Below are positions 7,413 to 15,032 of a stretch of 37,729 bases of DNA, in pieces. Below the pieces are notes generated by a model. The model saw only the letters and a list, made by a program, of their open reading frames with translations. It did no database searches and was not told where the DNA came from. Both the position numbers and the translations under genes were made by a program. The stretch spans positions 1 through 37,729 of the forward strand of contig DYFV01000052.1 in the NCBI GenBank assembly GCA_020725025.1. Reading direction: 5' to 3'. Within the stretch, counting starts at the first letter, position 1, and every line of letters starts with the position of its first letter. This stretch comes from Azoarcus sp. GTDB lineage: Bacteria > Pseudomonadota > Gammaproteobacteria > Burkholderiales > Rhodocyclaceae.

Positions 7413-9200
7413 TTAAATTCCTACATCCCCACCTTCGCATTTTCCGGCAGCGGCATCGCCCGCCTCGTCCGGAAGCTCCCGGCGGAGCTCTTCGGCCGGA
7501 ACCGGCCGCCCGAACCGGAAGCCCTGCAGGTAGTCGCAGGCCTCGCCGCGCAGCAGCGCCTCCTGGGCCGCGCTCTCCACGCCCTCGGCCACCGTGGTGA
7601 GCCTGAGGCTTTTCGCGAGCGCGATGATCGCCCGGGTGATGGCGGCATCCTCCTCATCGTCGCAGACGTCGCGCACGAAGGACTTGTCGATCTTGATGAC
7701 GTCGATGGGCAGGCGCTTGAGATAGGCGAGCGACGAATACCCCGTGCCGAAATCGTCCACCGCCATGCGCACGTCCATGCCGCGCAGGGCGCGCAGCACC
7801 CCGGCCGCCGACTCCACGTCGCTCATGATCGAGCTCTCGGTGATCTCCAGCGTGAGGCAGCGGGCCGGGAAGCCGGTCGAGCGCAGCGCCTCGCTCACCG
7901 CTTCCAGCAGACGCGGCTCGCCGAGTTGCACCGCCGATACGTTCACCGACACGCGGAAGTCGTGCCACCCCATGCGGTGCCAGCGCTCGCCCTGGGCACA
8001 GGCCTGGGCGATCACCCACGCGCCGATGTCGCTGATGAGACCGATCTCGTCGGCGAGCGGAATGAAACGGTCGGGAGCGATCACCCCCTCTCGCCCGTGA
8101 CGCCAGCGCACCAGCGCCTCCGCCCCGACAGCCGTGCCGCGGCGCACGTCGATGATCGGCTGGTAGTGCAGGAACAGCTCGCCGCGCTCGACCGCGTGGC
8201 GCAGGTCCGCCTCGAAGGCGATGCGATCGGCCGACGCCGCATTCATCGTGCGCTCGTAGAACAGCACGCCGTTCCCGCCGCCGCGCTTCACTGCGGCCAT
8301 CGCCGACTCGGCGTTCAGCAGCAGCTCGTGGACGGCCGCGCCGTCGCGCGGCGCGAGCGCCACCCCGACGCTGGCGGTGAGAAAAAGCTCGGTCCGGTCC
8401 TTCATGAAGGGCGTGGCGAAGGTCGACAGGATGCGGCGCGCGAGCATGACCGCAGGCGCCGCCTCGCTCGCCCCGGCGAGAAACACGCCGAAGCTGTCGC
8501 CGCCCAGCCGCGCCAGCACCACGTCCGGTCCGAGCGCCGAGCCCAGACGTTGCGCGATCGCGCGCAACACCTCGCTGCCCACCTCGTATCCGAAGCTGGT
8601 GTTGACCCGCATGAAGCGATCGACGTCGACCACCAGGAGCGCGCCGCAGGGCGACTGTCCGCGGCGCGCGCGCGACTCCAGCCGGTCGTTCACCTTCCGG
8701 CAGAAAAGCTCGTAGTTGGGCAGCGCCGAGAGCTCGTCGAAGTGCGCGAGCTGGCGGATGCGCAGATCGGCCCGGCGCACCGCGCGGCGCGCCTCGGCGG
8801 CACGCAGCTCCCGCTCCAGGACGGGGAGAAGCCGCTCGTGATCGCCCTTGGCGACCACGTCGTCGACCCCCTCGTACATCGCGGCCACCGCGAGACGATC
8901 CGGAACCCGGTCCGAGTGCACGATGAAGGGGATGTCCTGGCGGCTGTTCTTCAGCACGGTCAGCGCGTCCAGCACCTCGAAACCCGGCGCGGCGCTGTCG
9001 AAGAGGACCACATCCCAGGCGGCGCGCGCAAGCTCGGCGGCCATGTCGATCTCGCAATCGACGCAGGTGAACTCCACGGGCATGCCGCGAACGGCGAGCG
9101 CGATGGCGACCCGGTTCGTCTCCTCGCTGCAGTCGGAGACGACGAGCAGGTTCACCCGCCGCTCGCCGTCCTTCAGCACGTGGTCCTGGGCGCGGTCCAT
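7413..9200 (-). CDS. Receiver-GGDEF(degenerate)-EAL protein, probable c-di-GMP phosphodiesterase
   Basis: The 595-aa protein has three domains. Residues 15-135 form a receiver-like fold that keeps the phosphoacceptor Asp (VVLFDSAAPG) and Lys (VVAKGD), but only one acid of the N-terminal pair is clear. Residues 155-310 form a GGDEF domain whose signature is GGDSF (ARLGGDSFGVF), so cyclase activity is unlikely. Residues 330-580 form an EAL domain with the catalytic elements intact: AEALVRW, NVSAVQL, LEITESS, DDFGTGYSSLAYLK, IKIDKSFV and VAEGVES. Net c-di-GMP breakdown, favouring motility, is the best prediction, with the GGDSF domain perhaps acting as a GTP sensor. It starts 18 nt after the HDOD-GGDEF gene and lies directly upstream of flhDC. 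The ATG at 9200 has no strong ribosome-binding site. Confidence 0.93.
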   Translation of the reverse strand: MDRAQDHVLKDGERRVNLLVVSDCSEETNRVAIALAVRGMPVEFTCVDCEIDMAAELARAAWDVVLFDSAAPGFEVLDALTVLKNSRQDIPFIVHSDRVPDRLAVAAMYEGVDDVVAKGDHERLLPVLERELRAAEARRAVRRADLRIRQLAHFDELSALPNYELFCRKVNDRLESRARRGQSPCGALLVVDVDRFMRVNTSFGYEVGSEVLRAIAQRLGSALGPDVVLARLGGDSFGVFLAGASEAAPAVMLARRILSTFATPFMKDRTELFLTASVGVALAPRDGAAVHELLLNAESAMAAVKRGGGNGVLFYERTMNAASADRIAFEADLRHAVERGELFLHYQPIIDVRRGTAVGAEALVRWRHGREGVIAPDRFIPLADEIGLISDIGAWVIAQACAQGERWHRMGWHDFRVSVNVSAVQLGEPRLLEAVSEALRSTGFPARCLTLEITESSIMSDVESAAGVLRALRGMDVRMAVDDFGTGYSSLAYLKRLPIDVIKIDKSFVRDVCDDEEDAAITRAIIALAKSLRLTTVAEGVESAAQEALLRGEACDYLQGFRFGRPVPAEELRRELPDEAGDAAAGKCEGGDVGI

Positions 9201-9218
9201 GGCGTAGGGCGGCTCGGG

Positions 9219-11234
9219 TCAGACAGCTTCGGGCACATCGCCCGGGCGGTCGGCCGCCACGGCGCGCTGGACGGTTGCGACGCGGTTGCGTCCGCGCCGC
9301 TTGGCGAGATAGACGCCCTGGTCGGCGCGCTTCATGAGCGTCTCGTAATTGGGCATGCCGGGCTCGCGCACCGCCACCCCGATGCTCACCCCGACATGCA
9401 GCACGGCGTCGGCCGCTTCGACGGCAATCCGCTCGGTCGAGGCGCACAGCCGTGCGGCACAGGCCAGGGCCGCCTCCAGATCGGTTTCCGGACAGATCAC
9501 CACGAACTCGTCGCCGCCGGTGCGGCAGATCACGTCCCGTGCGCGCAGCGCTCCGCGCATCGCGACGGCCGCCGCCCGCAGCACATGGTCGCCCACGTCG
9601 TGACCGTGGGTATCGTTGACCTGCTTGAAGTTGTCGAGGTCGACCACCATGCACGAGAGCGGGCGCTGGAAGCGGGTGGCGGCCGCCCACTCCTGCTGGA
9701 TTCGGTCGAGCGCGTAACGCCGGTTCGGGAATCCGGTGAGGGCGTCGGTGAGCGCAGCCTCCTGCAGGCGGCGGTTCGTCACCGCCAGCTCGGCCGCGAA
9801 ATGGCGCAGGTCCTCGCGCTCGTGCTCGAGCTCCTGCTGCAGACGCACCACGCGGCAACCGGCGCGCAGCCGCGCGGCGAGCACCCGCGGCTCGCTCGGG
9901 CCGGCCAGACAATCGTCGGCTCCCGCTTCGAAGGCCTGGAGCAGCCCTTCGTCGCTCTCCTGGTCCGCGAGAAGGAGGATGTAGATCGCCTTGCCGATGC
10001 GGGTCTGGCGCAGCGCCCGCAGGAGCTCCAGCGCGTCCGACGCCGACGGGGCACCGCCGAGCACCATCAGCTGCGGTTGCACCTCGACGGCACGCTCGAG
10101 GGCTTCCGCACCGCTCGACGCTTCATACAGCTCATGCCCGTCCTCCCCTACCACTTCGGCGAGCAGCCGACGGCTTTGCGGGTCGGCGTCGACCACCAGC
10201 ACGCGCAGGGGCGCCTCGTCCGCTGTCGCAGGCGGCGGCGCCCCGGCGTCGCCCGTTTCCACGGGCACCTTCCAATCCTCGGCGGCACGCGGGACCGTCC
10301 CGAGCTCCGAGCGTTGCGGGACATTCGCGACGAGATCCGAGAAGGAAGGCGGCGCCGCGATCCGGAGCTGCAGCAGCGCGGCCCATTCGACCCACATCCG
10401 CGCGACGCGCTCGCAATCGGCCAGGAGGGCTTCGCGGTCGATGGCGAGGCGCTCGCCGGCGGCGACGAGGCGCGCGGGCAGCTCCTCCCGGCCCGTCTCG
10501 GGCGCGTGCAGCAGCTCCGCCACGGCGCTGGCGACGCCGAGGGAATGCAGCAGCGTCCAGTCGCGGCTGCCGGGACCGAACTCGGCCGCATCGACCTGCC
10601 CGAACGCCTCGATCACCTCCACGAAGACCCGCGGCAGCCCCCAGTCGCGCAGCATCGCGCCGGTGAGCTCCCGATGATCGAGGGCGAATGCCGCCTGCTC
10701 GAACTCGACCAGCGGCTGCTCCGGATGGCGCCGCGCCTCCTCCAGCACGCCGCCGTAATCGCGGGGATAGAGCGTGGCGAGCGCGAGCTCGCCCACGCGC
10801 GCGAGCAGCCCCGCGCTGAACAGCTCGTCGGGCGCCCCGACCCGGGTCCGCTGGGCGAGCACCTGCATGGTCAGCCCGAGCGCCAGCGAATAGGACCAGA
10901 AGGCGTTGTAGTCGAAACCGCGGCAGCTGCCGTTGCGGAAATTGGATAGCAGCGAGAACCCGAGGGCCATGGTGCGCACGGCCGGCAGACCGAGCACCAG
11001 CAGCGCTTCCTGGACCGACACCACCGGACGGCGTCCGTGGGCGACCAGGCCGTTGGCTGCCTTCACCAGGCGCCCGACGAAAGCGGGGTCGCCGCTGATG
11101 ACGCGCGCCAGCTCCGCCAGCGACACGTCCTCCTGCCGGGTCAGGCGCATGATCGCAAGCGCCACGCCGCGCGGCGACGGCAGATCTCCGGAGGCGCGGA
11201 GCTGCTCGAAGCGGTTCATGTCCAGCGGCGGCAT
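9219..11234 (-). CDS. HDOD-pseudoreceiver-GGDEF diguanylate cyclase
   Basis: The 671-aa protein has an HDOD domain at about 15-215 (LPSPRGVALAIMRL; ISGDPAFVGRLVKAANG; LLVLGLPAVRTMALG). A receiver-like domain follows at about 345-465. It lacks the phosphoacceptor Asp (LMVLGGAPS, normally a D) and the conserved Lys (CLAGPSEP), so it cannot be phosphorylated normally. After a coiled coil comes a GGDEF domain at about 500-660 with intact RTGGDEF. RARD, five residues upstream of GGDEF, is a product-inhibition I-site. Synthesis of c-di-GMP is expected, controlled by the HDOD or pseudoreceiver rather than by phosphate. An alternative ATG at 11219 (MNRFEQL) is possible; neither start has a clear ribosome-binding site. 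It heads an operon with the EAL protein. Confidence 0.93.
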   Translation of the reverse strand: MPPLDMNRFEQLRASGDLPSPRGVALAIMRLTRQEDVSLAELARVISGDPAFVGRLVKAANGLVAHGRRPVVSVQEALLVLGLPAVRTMALGFSLLSNFRNGSCRGFDYNAFWSYSLALGLTMQVLAQRTRVGAPDELFSAGLLARVGELALATLYPRDYGGVLEEARRHPEQPLVEFEQAAFALDHRELTGAMLRDWGLPRVFVEVIEAFGQVDAAEFGPGSRDWTLLHSLGVASAVAELLHAPETGREELPARLVAAGERLAIDREALLADCERVARMWVEWAALLQLRIAAPPSFSDLVANVPQRSELGTVPRAAEDWKVPVETGDAGAPPPATADEAPLRVLVVDADPQSRRLLAEVVGEDGHELYEASSGAEALERAVEVQPQLMVLGGAPSASDALELLRALRQTRIGKAIYILLLADQESDEGLLQAFEAGADDCLAGPSEPRVLAARLRAGCRVVRLQQELEHEREDLRHFAAELAVTNRRLQEAALTDALTGFPNRRYALDRIQQEWAAATRFQRPLSCMVVDLDNFKQVNDTHGHDVGDHVLRAAAVAMRGALRARDVICRTGGDEFVVICPETDLEAALACAARLCASTERIAVEAADAVLHVGVSIGVAVREPGMPNYETLMKRADQGVYLAKRRGRNRVATVQRAVAADRPGDVPEAV

Positions 11235-11280
11235 GGTCGTCAGGCGATGGCGGCGATCGGCATGGGTCGTTACAAACGGT

Positions 11281-11331
11281 CACACTCTACCGTGTGCAAA
11301 GTGCGCCTGTCACCGACTCCCCATCGTGGGG
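11281..11331. repeat. Two short inverted repeats in a divergent promoter region
   Basis: The gap between the divergently transcribed HDOD-GGDEF and Nudix genes contains CACAC-N6-GTGTG (11281-11296) and CCCCA-N3-TGGGG (11319-11331). Either could be an operator or an mRNA hairpin. A -10-like TAAAAT lies at 11356-11361 on the plus strand without a matching -35. No regulator can be named. Confidence 0.4.
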
Positions 11332-11390
11332 TGAGCGACACGTCACGAACCGGATTAAAATTGCCTGTGACGGCGTCGATGAAACGTTCC

Positions 11391-11942
11391 ATGAAGTTCT
11401 GCTCAGATTGCGGCGCAACGGTGAGCTTGCGCATTCCTCCCGGCGATACGCTGCCGCGCCACGTGTGCGGAAGCTGCGGGAGCGTCCACTACCTGAATCC
11501 GAAGATCGTGGTAGGTGCGATTCCCGAGTGGGAAGACCGCATCCTGCTCTGTCGCCGCGCGATCGAGCCGCGCCTGGGGCACTGGACGTTGCCCGCCGGC
11601 TTCATGGAGAACGCCGAGACGACCGCCCAGGCGGCCGCGCGCGAGACGCTCGAAGAGGCCTGCGCGCGCATCGAGGTGGGCGACATCTTCACGCTGATCA
11701 ACGTGCCCCACATCAGCCAGGTCCACATCCTCTACCGCGCGCAGCTGCTCGACCTCGACTTCCGGCCGGGCGAGGAGTCGCTGGAGGTGGCCTTGTTCTC
11801 GGAATCCGAGATTCCGTGGGACGACATCGCCTTCCGCTCCATCGCCCTGACGCTGCGCTACTACTACGAAGACCGCCGCAAGGGGGCCTACCGCTTCCAC
11901 ATCGACGACCTCGCCGCCGCTCCGCCGCTGGGCGTGATCTGA
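11391..11942 (+). CDS. Zinc-ribbon Nudix hydrolase
   Basis: A Nudix pyrophosphohydrolase acts on a nucleoside diphosphate derivative such as ADP-ribose, NADH or a related compound; the exact substrate cannot be read. The product (183 aa) starts with a four-cysteine zinc ribbon (FCSDCG...HVCGSCG), as in NudC-like proteins. The Nudix box follows at about residues 68-90: GFMENAETTAQAAARETLEEA, matching G-x5-E-x7-RE-x2-EE with the usual later Gly replaced by Cys. It begins about 150 nt from the divergent HDOD-GGDEF gene. An in-frame ATG at 11379 would add four residues. Neither start has a good ribosome-binding site. Confidence 0.92.
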   Translation: MKFCSDCGATVSLRIPPGDTLPRHVCGSCGSVHYLNPKIVVGAIPEWEDRILLCRRAIEPRLGHWTLPAGFMENAETTAQAAARETLEEACARIEVGDIFTLINVPHISQVHILYRAQLLDLDFRPGEESLEVALFSESEIPWDDIAFRSIALTLRYYYEDRRKGAYRFHIDDLAAAPPLGVI

Positions 11943-12071
11943 ACCGCTTCGCCCCGAAAGCGCTCCAACCATGGCTGAGCGCCTCCCGCACTTGCCGCGA
12001 GGGCCCCGATTCTGCTCTGATACGGGATGCCTGGCACGAATCGTGTCGGGGGTGGCTGCGCAGGAGGTGAC

Positions 12072-12716
12072 GTGCTCGATCAGCGCGCGACGACGACCGC
12101 ATGCGAACCGGCGCACCGGCCCACTGGGATCGGTGGGCCCGGCCTTGCGCCGTATCCATGGATCCTCACGCTGGACATCCGCGGCCTGCCTCACCGCTGG
12201 GTCACCTGGCAGGCCGCATGCCACTACTACGCCCTCGACATGGTGGCGTGGACCGTGGGCGAACGTCAGTTCCGTTTCGCGGGCGGGATCTGCCGGGCGA
12301 CCGGGCTGCGCTCCGAGATCACCGCCAACAGCATCATCGCCATCAAGGGCCGGGCACTGCGCGACGGCTCGCTCAACCAGGTGCCGCCGCTCAACAACCG
12401 CGAGCTCTTTCATCGCGACCGGCATCTGTGCGCCTACTGCGGTGCGTTTCACGCCGGCAGCGCGCTCACCCGCGACCACGTCATCCCTGTGTCGCAGGGC
12501 GGACGCGACGTGTGGATGAACGTCGTCACCGCCTGCCGCCCCTGCAATCAGAGGAAGGGCAACCGCACGCCGGAGCAGGCGCACATGGCCCTCCTCTATG
12601 CCCCCTACGTGCCGAACAAGGCCGAGTACCTCATCCTGTGCAACCGCAGCATCCTCGCCGACCAGATGGATTTCCTCGCCCGCCACCTTCCGCGCCAGAG
12701 CCGCCTCCACCCGTAG
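12072..12716 (+). CDS. HNH endonuclease family protein
   Basis: The 214-aa protein carries an HNH (beta-beta-alpha metal) nuclease motif near residues 130-178. It consists of a CAYCG zinc knuckle, then LTRDHVIPVSQGGRDVWMN, and a second knuckle ACRPCNQRKGNRTPEQA. The N-terminal half (ILTLDIRGLPHRWVTWQAACHYYALDMVAWTVGE) has no domain I recognise. I chose the GTG at 12072 because a near-perfect AGGAGGTGA lies just upstream, although the spacing is short (4 nt). An ATG at 12027 in the same frame is the alternative. No methylase or phage gene is adjacent, so a restriction or phage role is not indicated. Many proteobacteria carry such solitary HNH proteins with unknown function. Confidence 0.85.
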   Translation: MLDQRATTTACEPAHRPTGIGGPGLAPYPWILTLDIRGLPHRWVTWQAACHYYALDMVAWTVGERQFRFAGGICRATGLRSEITANSIIAIKGRALRDGSLNQVPPLNNRELFHRDRHLCAYCGAFHAGSALTRDHVIPVSQGGRDVWMNVVTACRPCNQRKGNRTPEQAHMALLYAPYVPNKAEYLILCNRSILADQMDFLARHLPRQSRLHP

Positions 12717-12774
12717 CGGTGCGCGGCGTCCCCGGGCATCATGGCGTCATGGCCACTCCGCTCCGGACCCCCCA

Positions 12775-14106
12775 TTGAACCCGCCCGCCCCGCTCGCCGC
12801 CTTCCGCGGCGCCCTCCTGCATTTCGTCGACGACCCGGCCTCGGCGGGCCCGCGCGGGTACGAGCACCACGTGGACGGCGTGCTCGTCGTGCGCGACGGC
12901 CGGGTGGCCGAGTGCGGACCGGCCGAGCCGCTGCTCGCCCGCCTGCCGGCCGGCACGACGGTGACCGATTACCGCGGCAAGCTCATCCTGCCGGGCTTCG
13001 TCGACACGCACGTGCATTACGCCCAGACCGACGTCATCGCGAGTCACGGCGAGCAGCTCCTGACGTGGCTGGAGCGCTACGTCTTTCCCGCGGAAGCGCG
13101 CTTCGCCGACGCTGCACATGCCGCCACCGCGGCCGGGTTCTTCTGCGACGAGCTGCTGCGCAACGGCACCACCACGGCGCAGGTGCTCGCCACCGTGCAC
13201 CCGGCCTCGGTCGACGCCCTTTTCGAGGCGGCCGAGCGCCGGCGCATGCGGGTCGTCGCGGGCAAGGTGCTGATGGACCGGAATTGTCCGGCCGCCCTGC
13301 GCGACGGGGACGACGCCGGGGAGGCGGCCTCGCGCGCCCTGATCGAGCGCTGGCACGACCGGGCGCGCCTGCGCTACGCGCTGACGCCGCGCTTCGCGCC
13401 GACATCCTCTCGCGAGCAGATGGCGCTCGCCGGCCGCCTCTGCGCCGAGTACCCGGGCGTGCACCTGCACTCGCACGTCGCGGAAAACCAGGCCGAAGGC
13501 GCCTGGGTCGCCCGCCTGTATCCGGAGGCGCGCAGCTACCTGGACGTGTACGAGCGCTACGGGCAACTGGGTCCGCGCGCGCTCTTCGCCCACTGCATCT
13601 GGCTCGACGACGCCGACCGGGTACGCATGGCAGCCACCGGCACGGCGGCGAGCTTCTGCCCCACTTCCAACCTCTTCCTCGGCTCGGGCCTCTTCGATCT
13701 CGCCGCCATGCGGGCCGCCGGCGTGCGCGTGGGGCTGGGTACGGACGTGGGAGCCGGCACCAGTTTCTCCATGCTTCAGACCATGAACGAGGCCTACAAG
13801 GTGCTGCAGTTGCGGGGACAGTCGCTGGCTCCTGAGCAGGCCTTCTATCTCGCGACCCTGGGCGGCGCGCGCAGCCTGTACATGGACGACCTCATCGGCA
13901 GCTTCGCCCCCGGGCGGGAGGCCGACTTCGTCGTCCTGGATCCCCGCGCGACACCGCTCCTCGAGCGCCGGATGGCGAGCGCCGCGACGCTCTCCGAGCG
14001 CCTCTTCGCCTTCATGATGCTCGGCGATGACCGCGCCGTGGCGGCCACACACGTGCTCGGCGAAGCGCTCCACCAGCGCGACGCCATCCCCGCGGCCGGC
14101 GCCTAA
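12775..14106 (+). CDS. guaD: Guanine deaminase (amidohydrolase)
   Basis: The enzyme hydrolyses guanine to xanthine and ammonia in purine salvage or catabolism. The 443-aa length is typical. Metal ligands of the amidohydrolase barrel are visible: HVH in LPGFVDTHVHYAQTDVIASHG (about 80), His in HLHSHVAENQAEG (about 227), His in LFAHCIWLDD (about 268) and Asp in VGLGTDVGAGTSFSMLQTMNEAYK (about 323). The PTSNLFLGSGLF segment is characteristic of guanine deaminases. The only reasonable start is a TTG at 12775 with no clear ribosome-binding site; a 9-codon frame ends on it (TTGA). It follows the HNH gene by 58 nt, and no other purine gene is adjacent. Confidence 0.93.
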   Translation: MNPPAPLAAFRGALLHFVDDPASAGPRGYEHHVDGVLVVRDGRVAECGPAEPLLARLPAGTTVTDYRGKLILPGFVDTHVHYAQTDVIASHGEQLLTWLERYVFPAEARFADAAHAATAAGFFCDELLRNGTTTAQVLATVHPASVDALFEAAERRRMRVVAGKVLMDRNCPAALRDGDDAGEAASRALIERWHDRARLRYALTPRFAPTSSREQMALAGRLCAEYPGVHLHSHVAENQAEGAWVARLYPEARSYLDVYERYGQLGPRALFAHCIWLDDADRVRMAATGTAASFCPTSNLFLGSGLFDLAAMRAAGVRVGLGTDVGAGTSFSMLQTMNEAYKVLQLRGQSLAPEQAFYLATLGGARSLYMDDLIGSFAPGREADFVVLDPRATPLLERRMASAATLSERLFAFMMLGDDRAVAATHVLGEALHQRDAIPAAGA

Positions 14107-14187
14107 CCGGCCCGCGGGGAACCGTCCGCCCGCCCGCCCCGCCTATAGCAAGGAGAGCCGGCGCAACAGGCAACGAGGAGAACAACA

Positions 14188-14583
14188 ATGAAGGACGTCA
14201 CGGTGCTCGTCGGGCGCGTGCTGATCGCGCTCATCTTCATCGGTTCGGGTTGGGGCAAGATCGGCGGCTATGCCGGCACGCAGCAGTACATGGAGTCGAT
14301 GGGCGTGGCCGGCGCCCTGTTGCCGCTGGTGATCCTGATCGAGTTGGGCGGCGGACTCGCCCTGGTGGCGGGAGTACTGACACGGCTCGCCGCGGTCGGG
14401 CTCGCGGTTTTCTGCGTGGTGGCCGCGCTCTACTTCCACATGGCGTGGGACGACCGTATCCAGTACATCATGTTCATGAAGAACATCACCATCGCGGGCG
14501 GCCTGCTGGTGCTGGCCGCATACGGAGCGGGCGCGTTCAGCGTGGACGCCTGGTGGAGCCGGCGCCGGGGTGCGCCGGCCTGA
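14188..14583 (+). CDS. DoxX family membrane protein
   Basis: This is a 131-aa integral membrane protein with four predicted helices: [62 protein letters not shown] and ITIAGGLLVLAAYGAGAFS. The pattern LIFIGSGWGKIGGYAGT...YMESMGV and the second-helix E-x-GGG motif are typical of the DoxX/YphA group. The specific role is unknown; family members have been tied to respiratory or redox membrane functions. GAGGAGA lies about 7 nt before the ATG. It stands between guaD and a small lipoprotein gene and may be transcribed with either. Confidence 0.9.
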   Translation: MKDVTVLVGRVLIALIFIGSGWGKIGGYAGTQQYMESMGVAGALLPLVILIELGGGLALVAGVLTRLAAVGLAVFCVVAALYFHMAWDDRIQYIMFMKNITIAGGLLVLAAYGAGAFSVDAWWSRRRGAPA

Positions 14584-14664
14584 CCCGGACGGGCAGCGCG
14601 CGCGGGCTTGCCGGCTCCTTGCCCGCGCATGCGGCATAATAGGCCCCCCTCGGGAGACCCTTAT

Positions 14665-14925
14665 ATGACCGCACGCATCCGGATCGCCGCCCTGCTCGCC
14701 CTCACCCTCCTGGCGAGCGCCTGCAGCAAGCTCACCGTGGAGAACTACGACCGCCTGAAGGTCGGCATGCGCTTCGACGAAGTCAAGCAGTTGCTCGGCG
14801 CACCGACCCGCTGCAGCGACCTGCTCACGGTGCGTAGCTGCACCTGGGGCGACGATCAGCGCTATATCCAGGTGAATTTCGTGGCCGACCAGGTGGTGGT
14901 GTTCAACGCGCAGAACCTGCGCTGA
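14665..14925 (+). CDS. Small outer-membrane lipoprotein (SmpA/OmlA-like fold)
   Basis: The 87-residue product (86 codons plus stop) begins with a signal peptide (MTARIRIAALLALTLLASAC). The Cys after LASA forms a lipobox, so it should be a lipoprotein. The mature part has VENYDRLKVGMRFDEVKQLLGAPTRC, the start pattern of BamE/SmpA-like folds (helix then G-M-x-x-x-E-V), and ends with a beta-rich segment (YIQVNFVADQVVVFNAQNL). It is shorter than BamE and more likely one of the DUF3862-like small lipoproteins. GGGAG lies about 9 nt before the ATG. Function is not known from the sequence. Confidence 0.85.
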   Translation: MTARIRIAALLALTLLASACSKLTVENYDRLKVGMRFDEVKQLLGAPTRCSDLLTVRSCTWGDDQRYIQVNFVADQVVVFNAQNLR

Positions 14926-15032
14926 GCCCGTCGCCCCGGCGGGGGCGGATCGGCGGGGGCGTGGGCGCGCGCCCTTCCCCTCTACCGGTTTTGTGGTACT
15001 GTGGGCCACGGCTTTACTGAGCGCAATCGCCG

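Noticed and set aside
12032..12047. TGGCACGAATCGTGTC upstream of the HNH gene as a sigma54 promoter
   Set aside because: The -24 half is perfect, but the -12 half lacks the required TTGC (it reads GTGTC), and nothing about the HNH gene suggests RpoN control.
12749..12778. A 9-codon frame (MATPLRTPH) ending TTGA on the guaD TTG start, as a third coupled leader
   Set aside because: Unlike the two leaders listed as features, it has no ribosome-binding site at a workable distance, and overlaps of this kind arise easily by chance when a start codon is followed by A.
14094..14113. GGCCGG/CCGGCC hairpin across the guaD stop codon as a terminator
   Set aside because: It is a short GC-only stem overlapping coding sequence with no T-run, of a kind common by chance in this base composition.
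14608..14640. TTGCCG/TTGCCC with CATAAT as a sigma70 promoter of the small lipoprotein
   Set aside because: The CATAAT is a fair -10, but the two possible -35 elements are at 21 and 10 nt, neither of which is an acceptable spacing.
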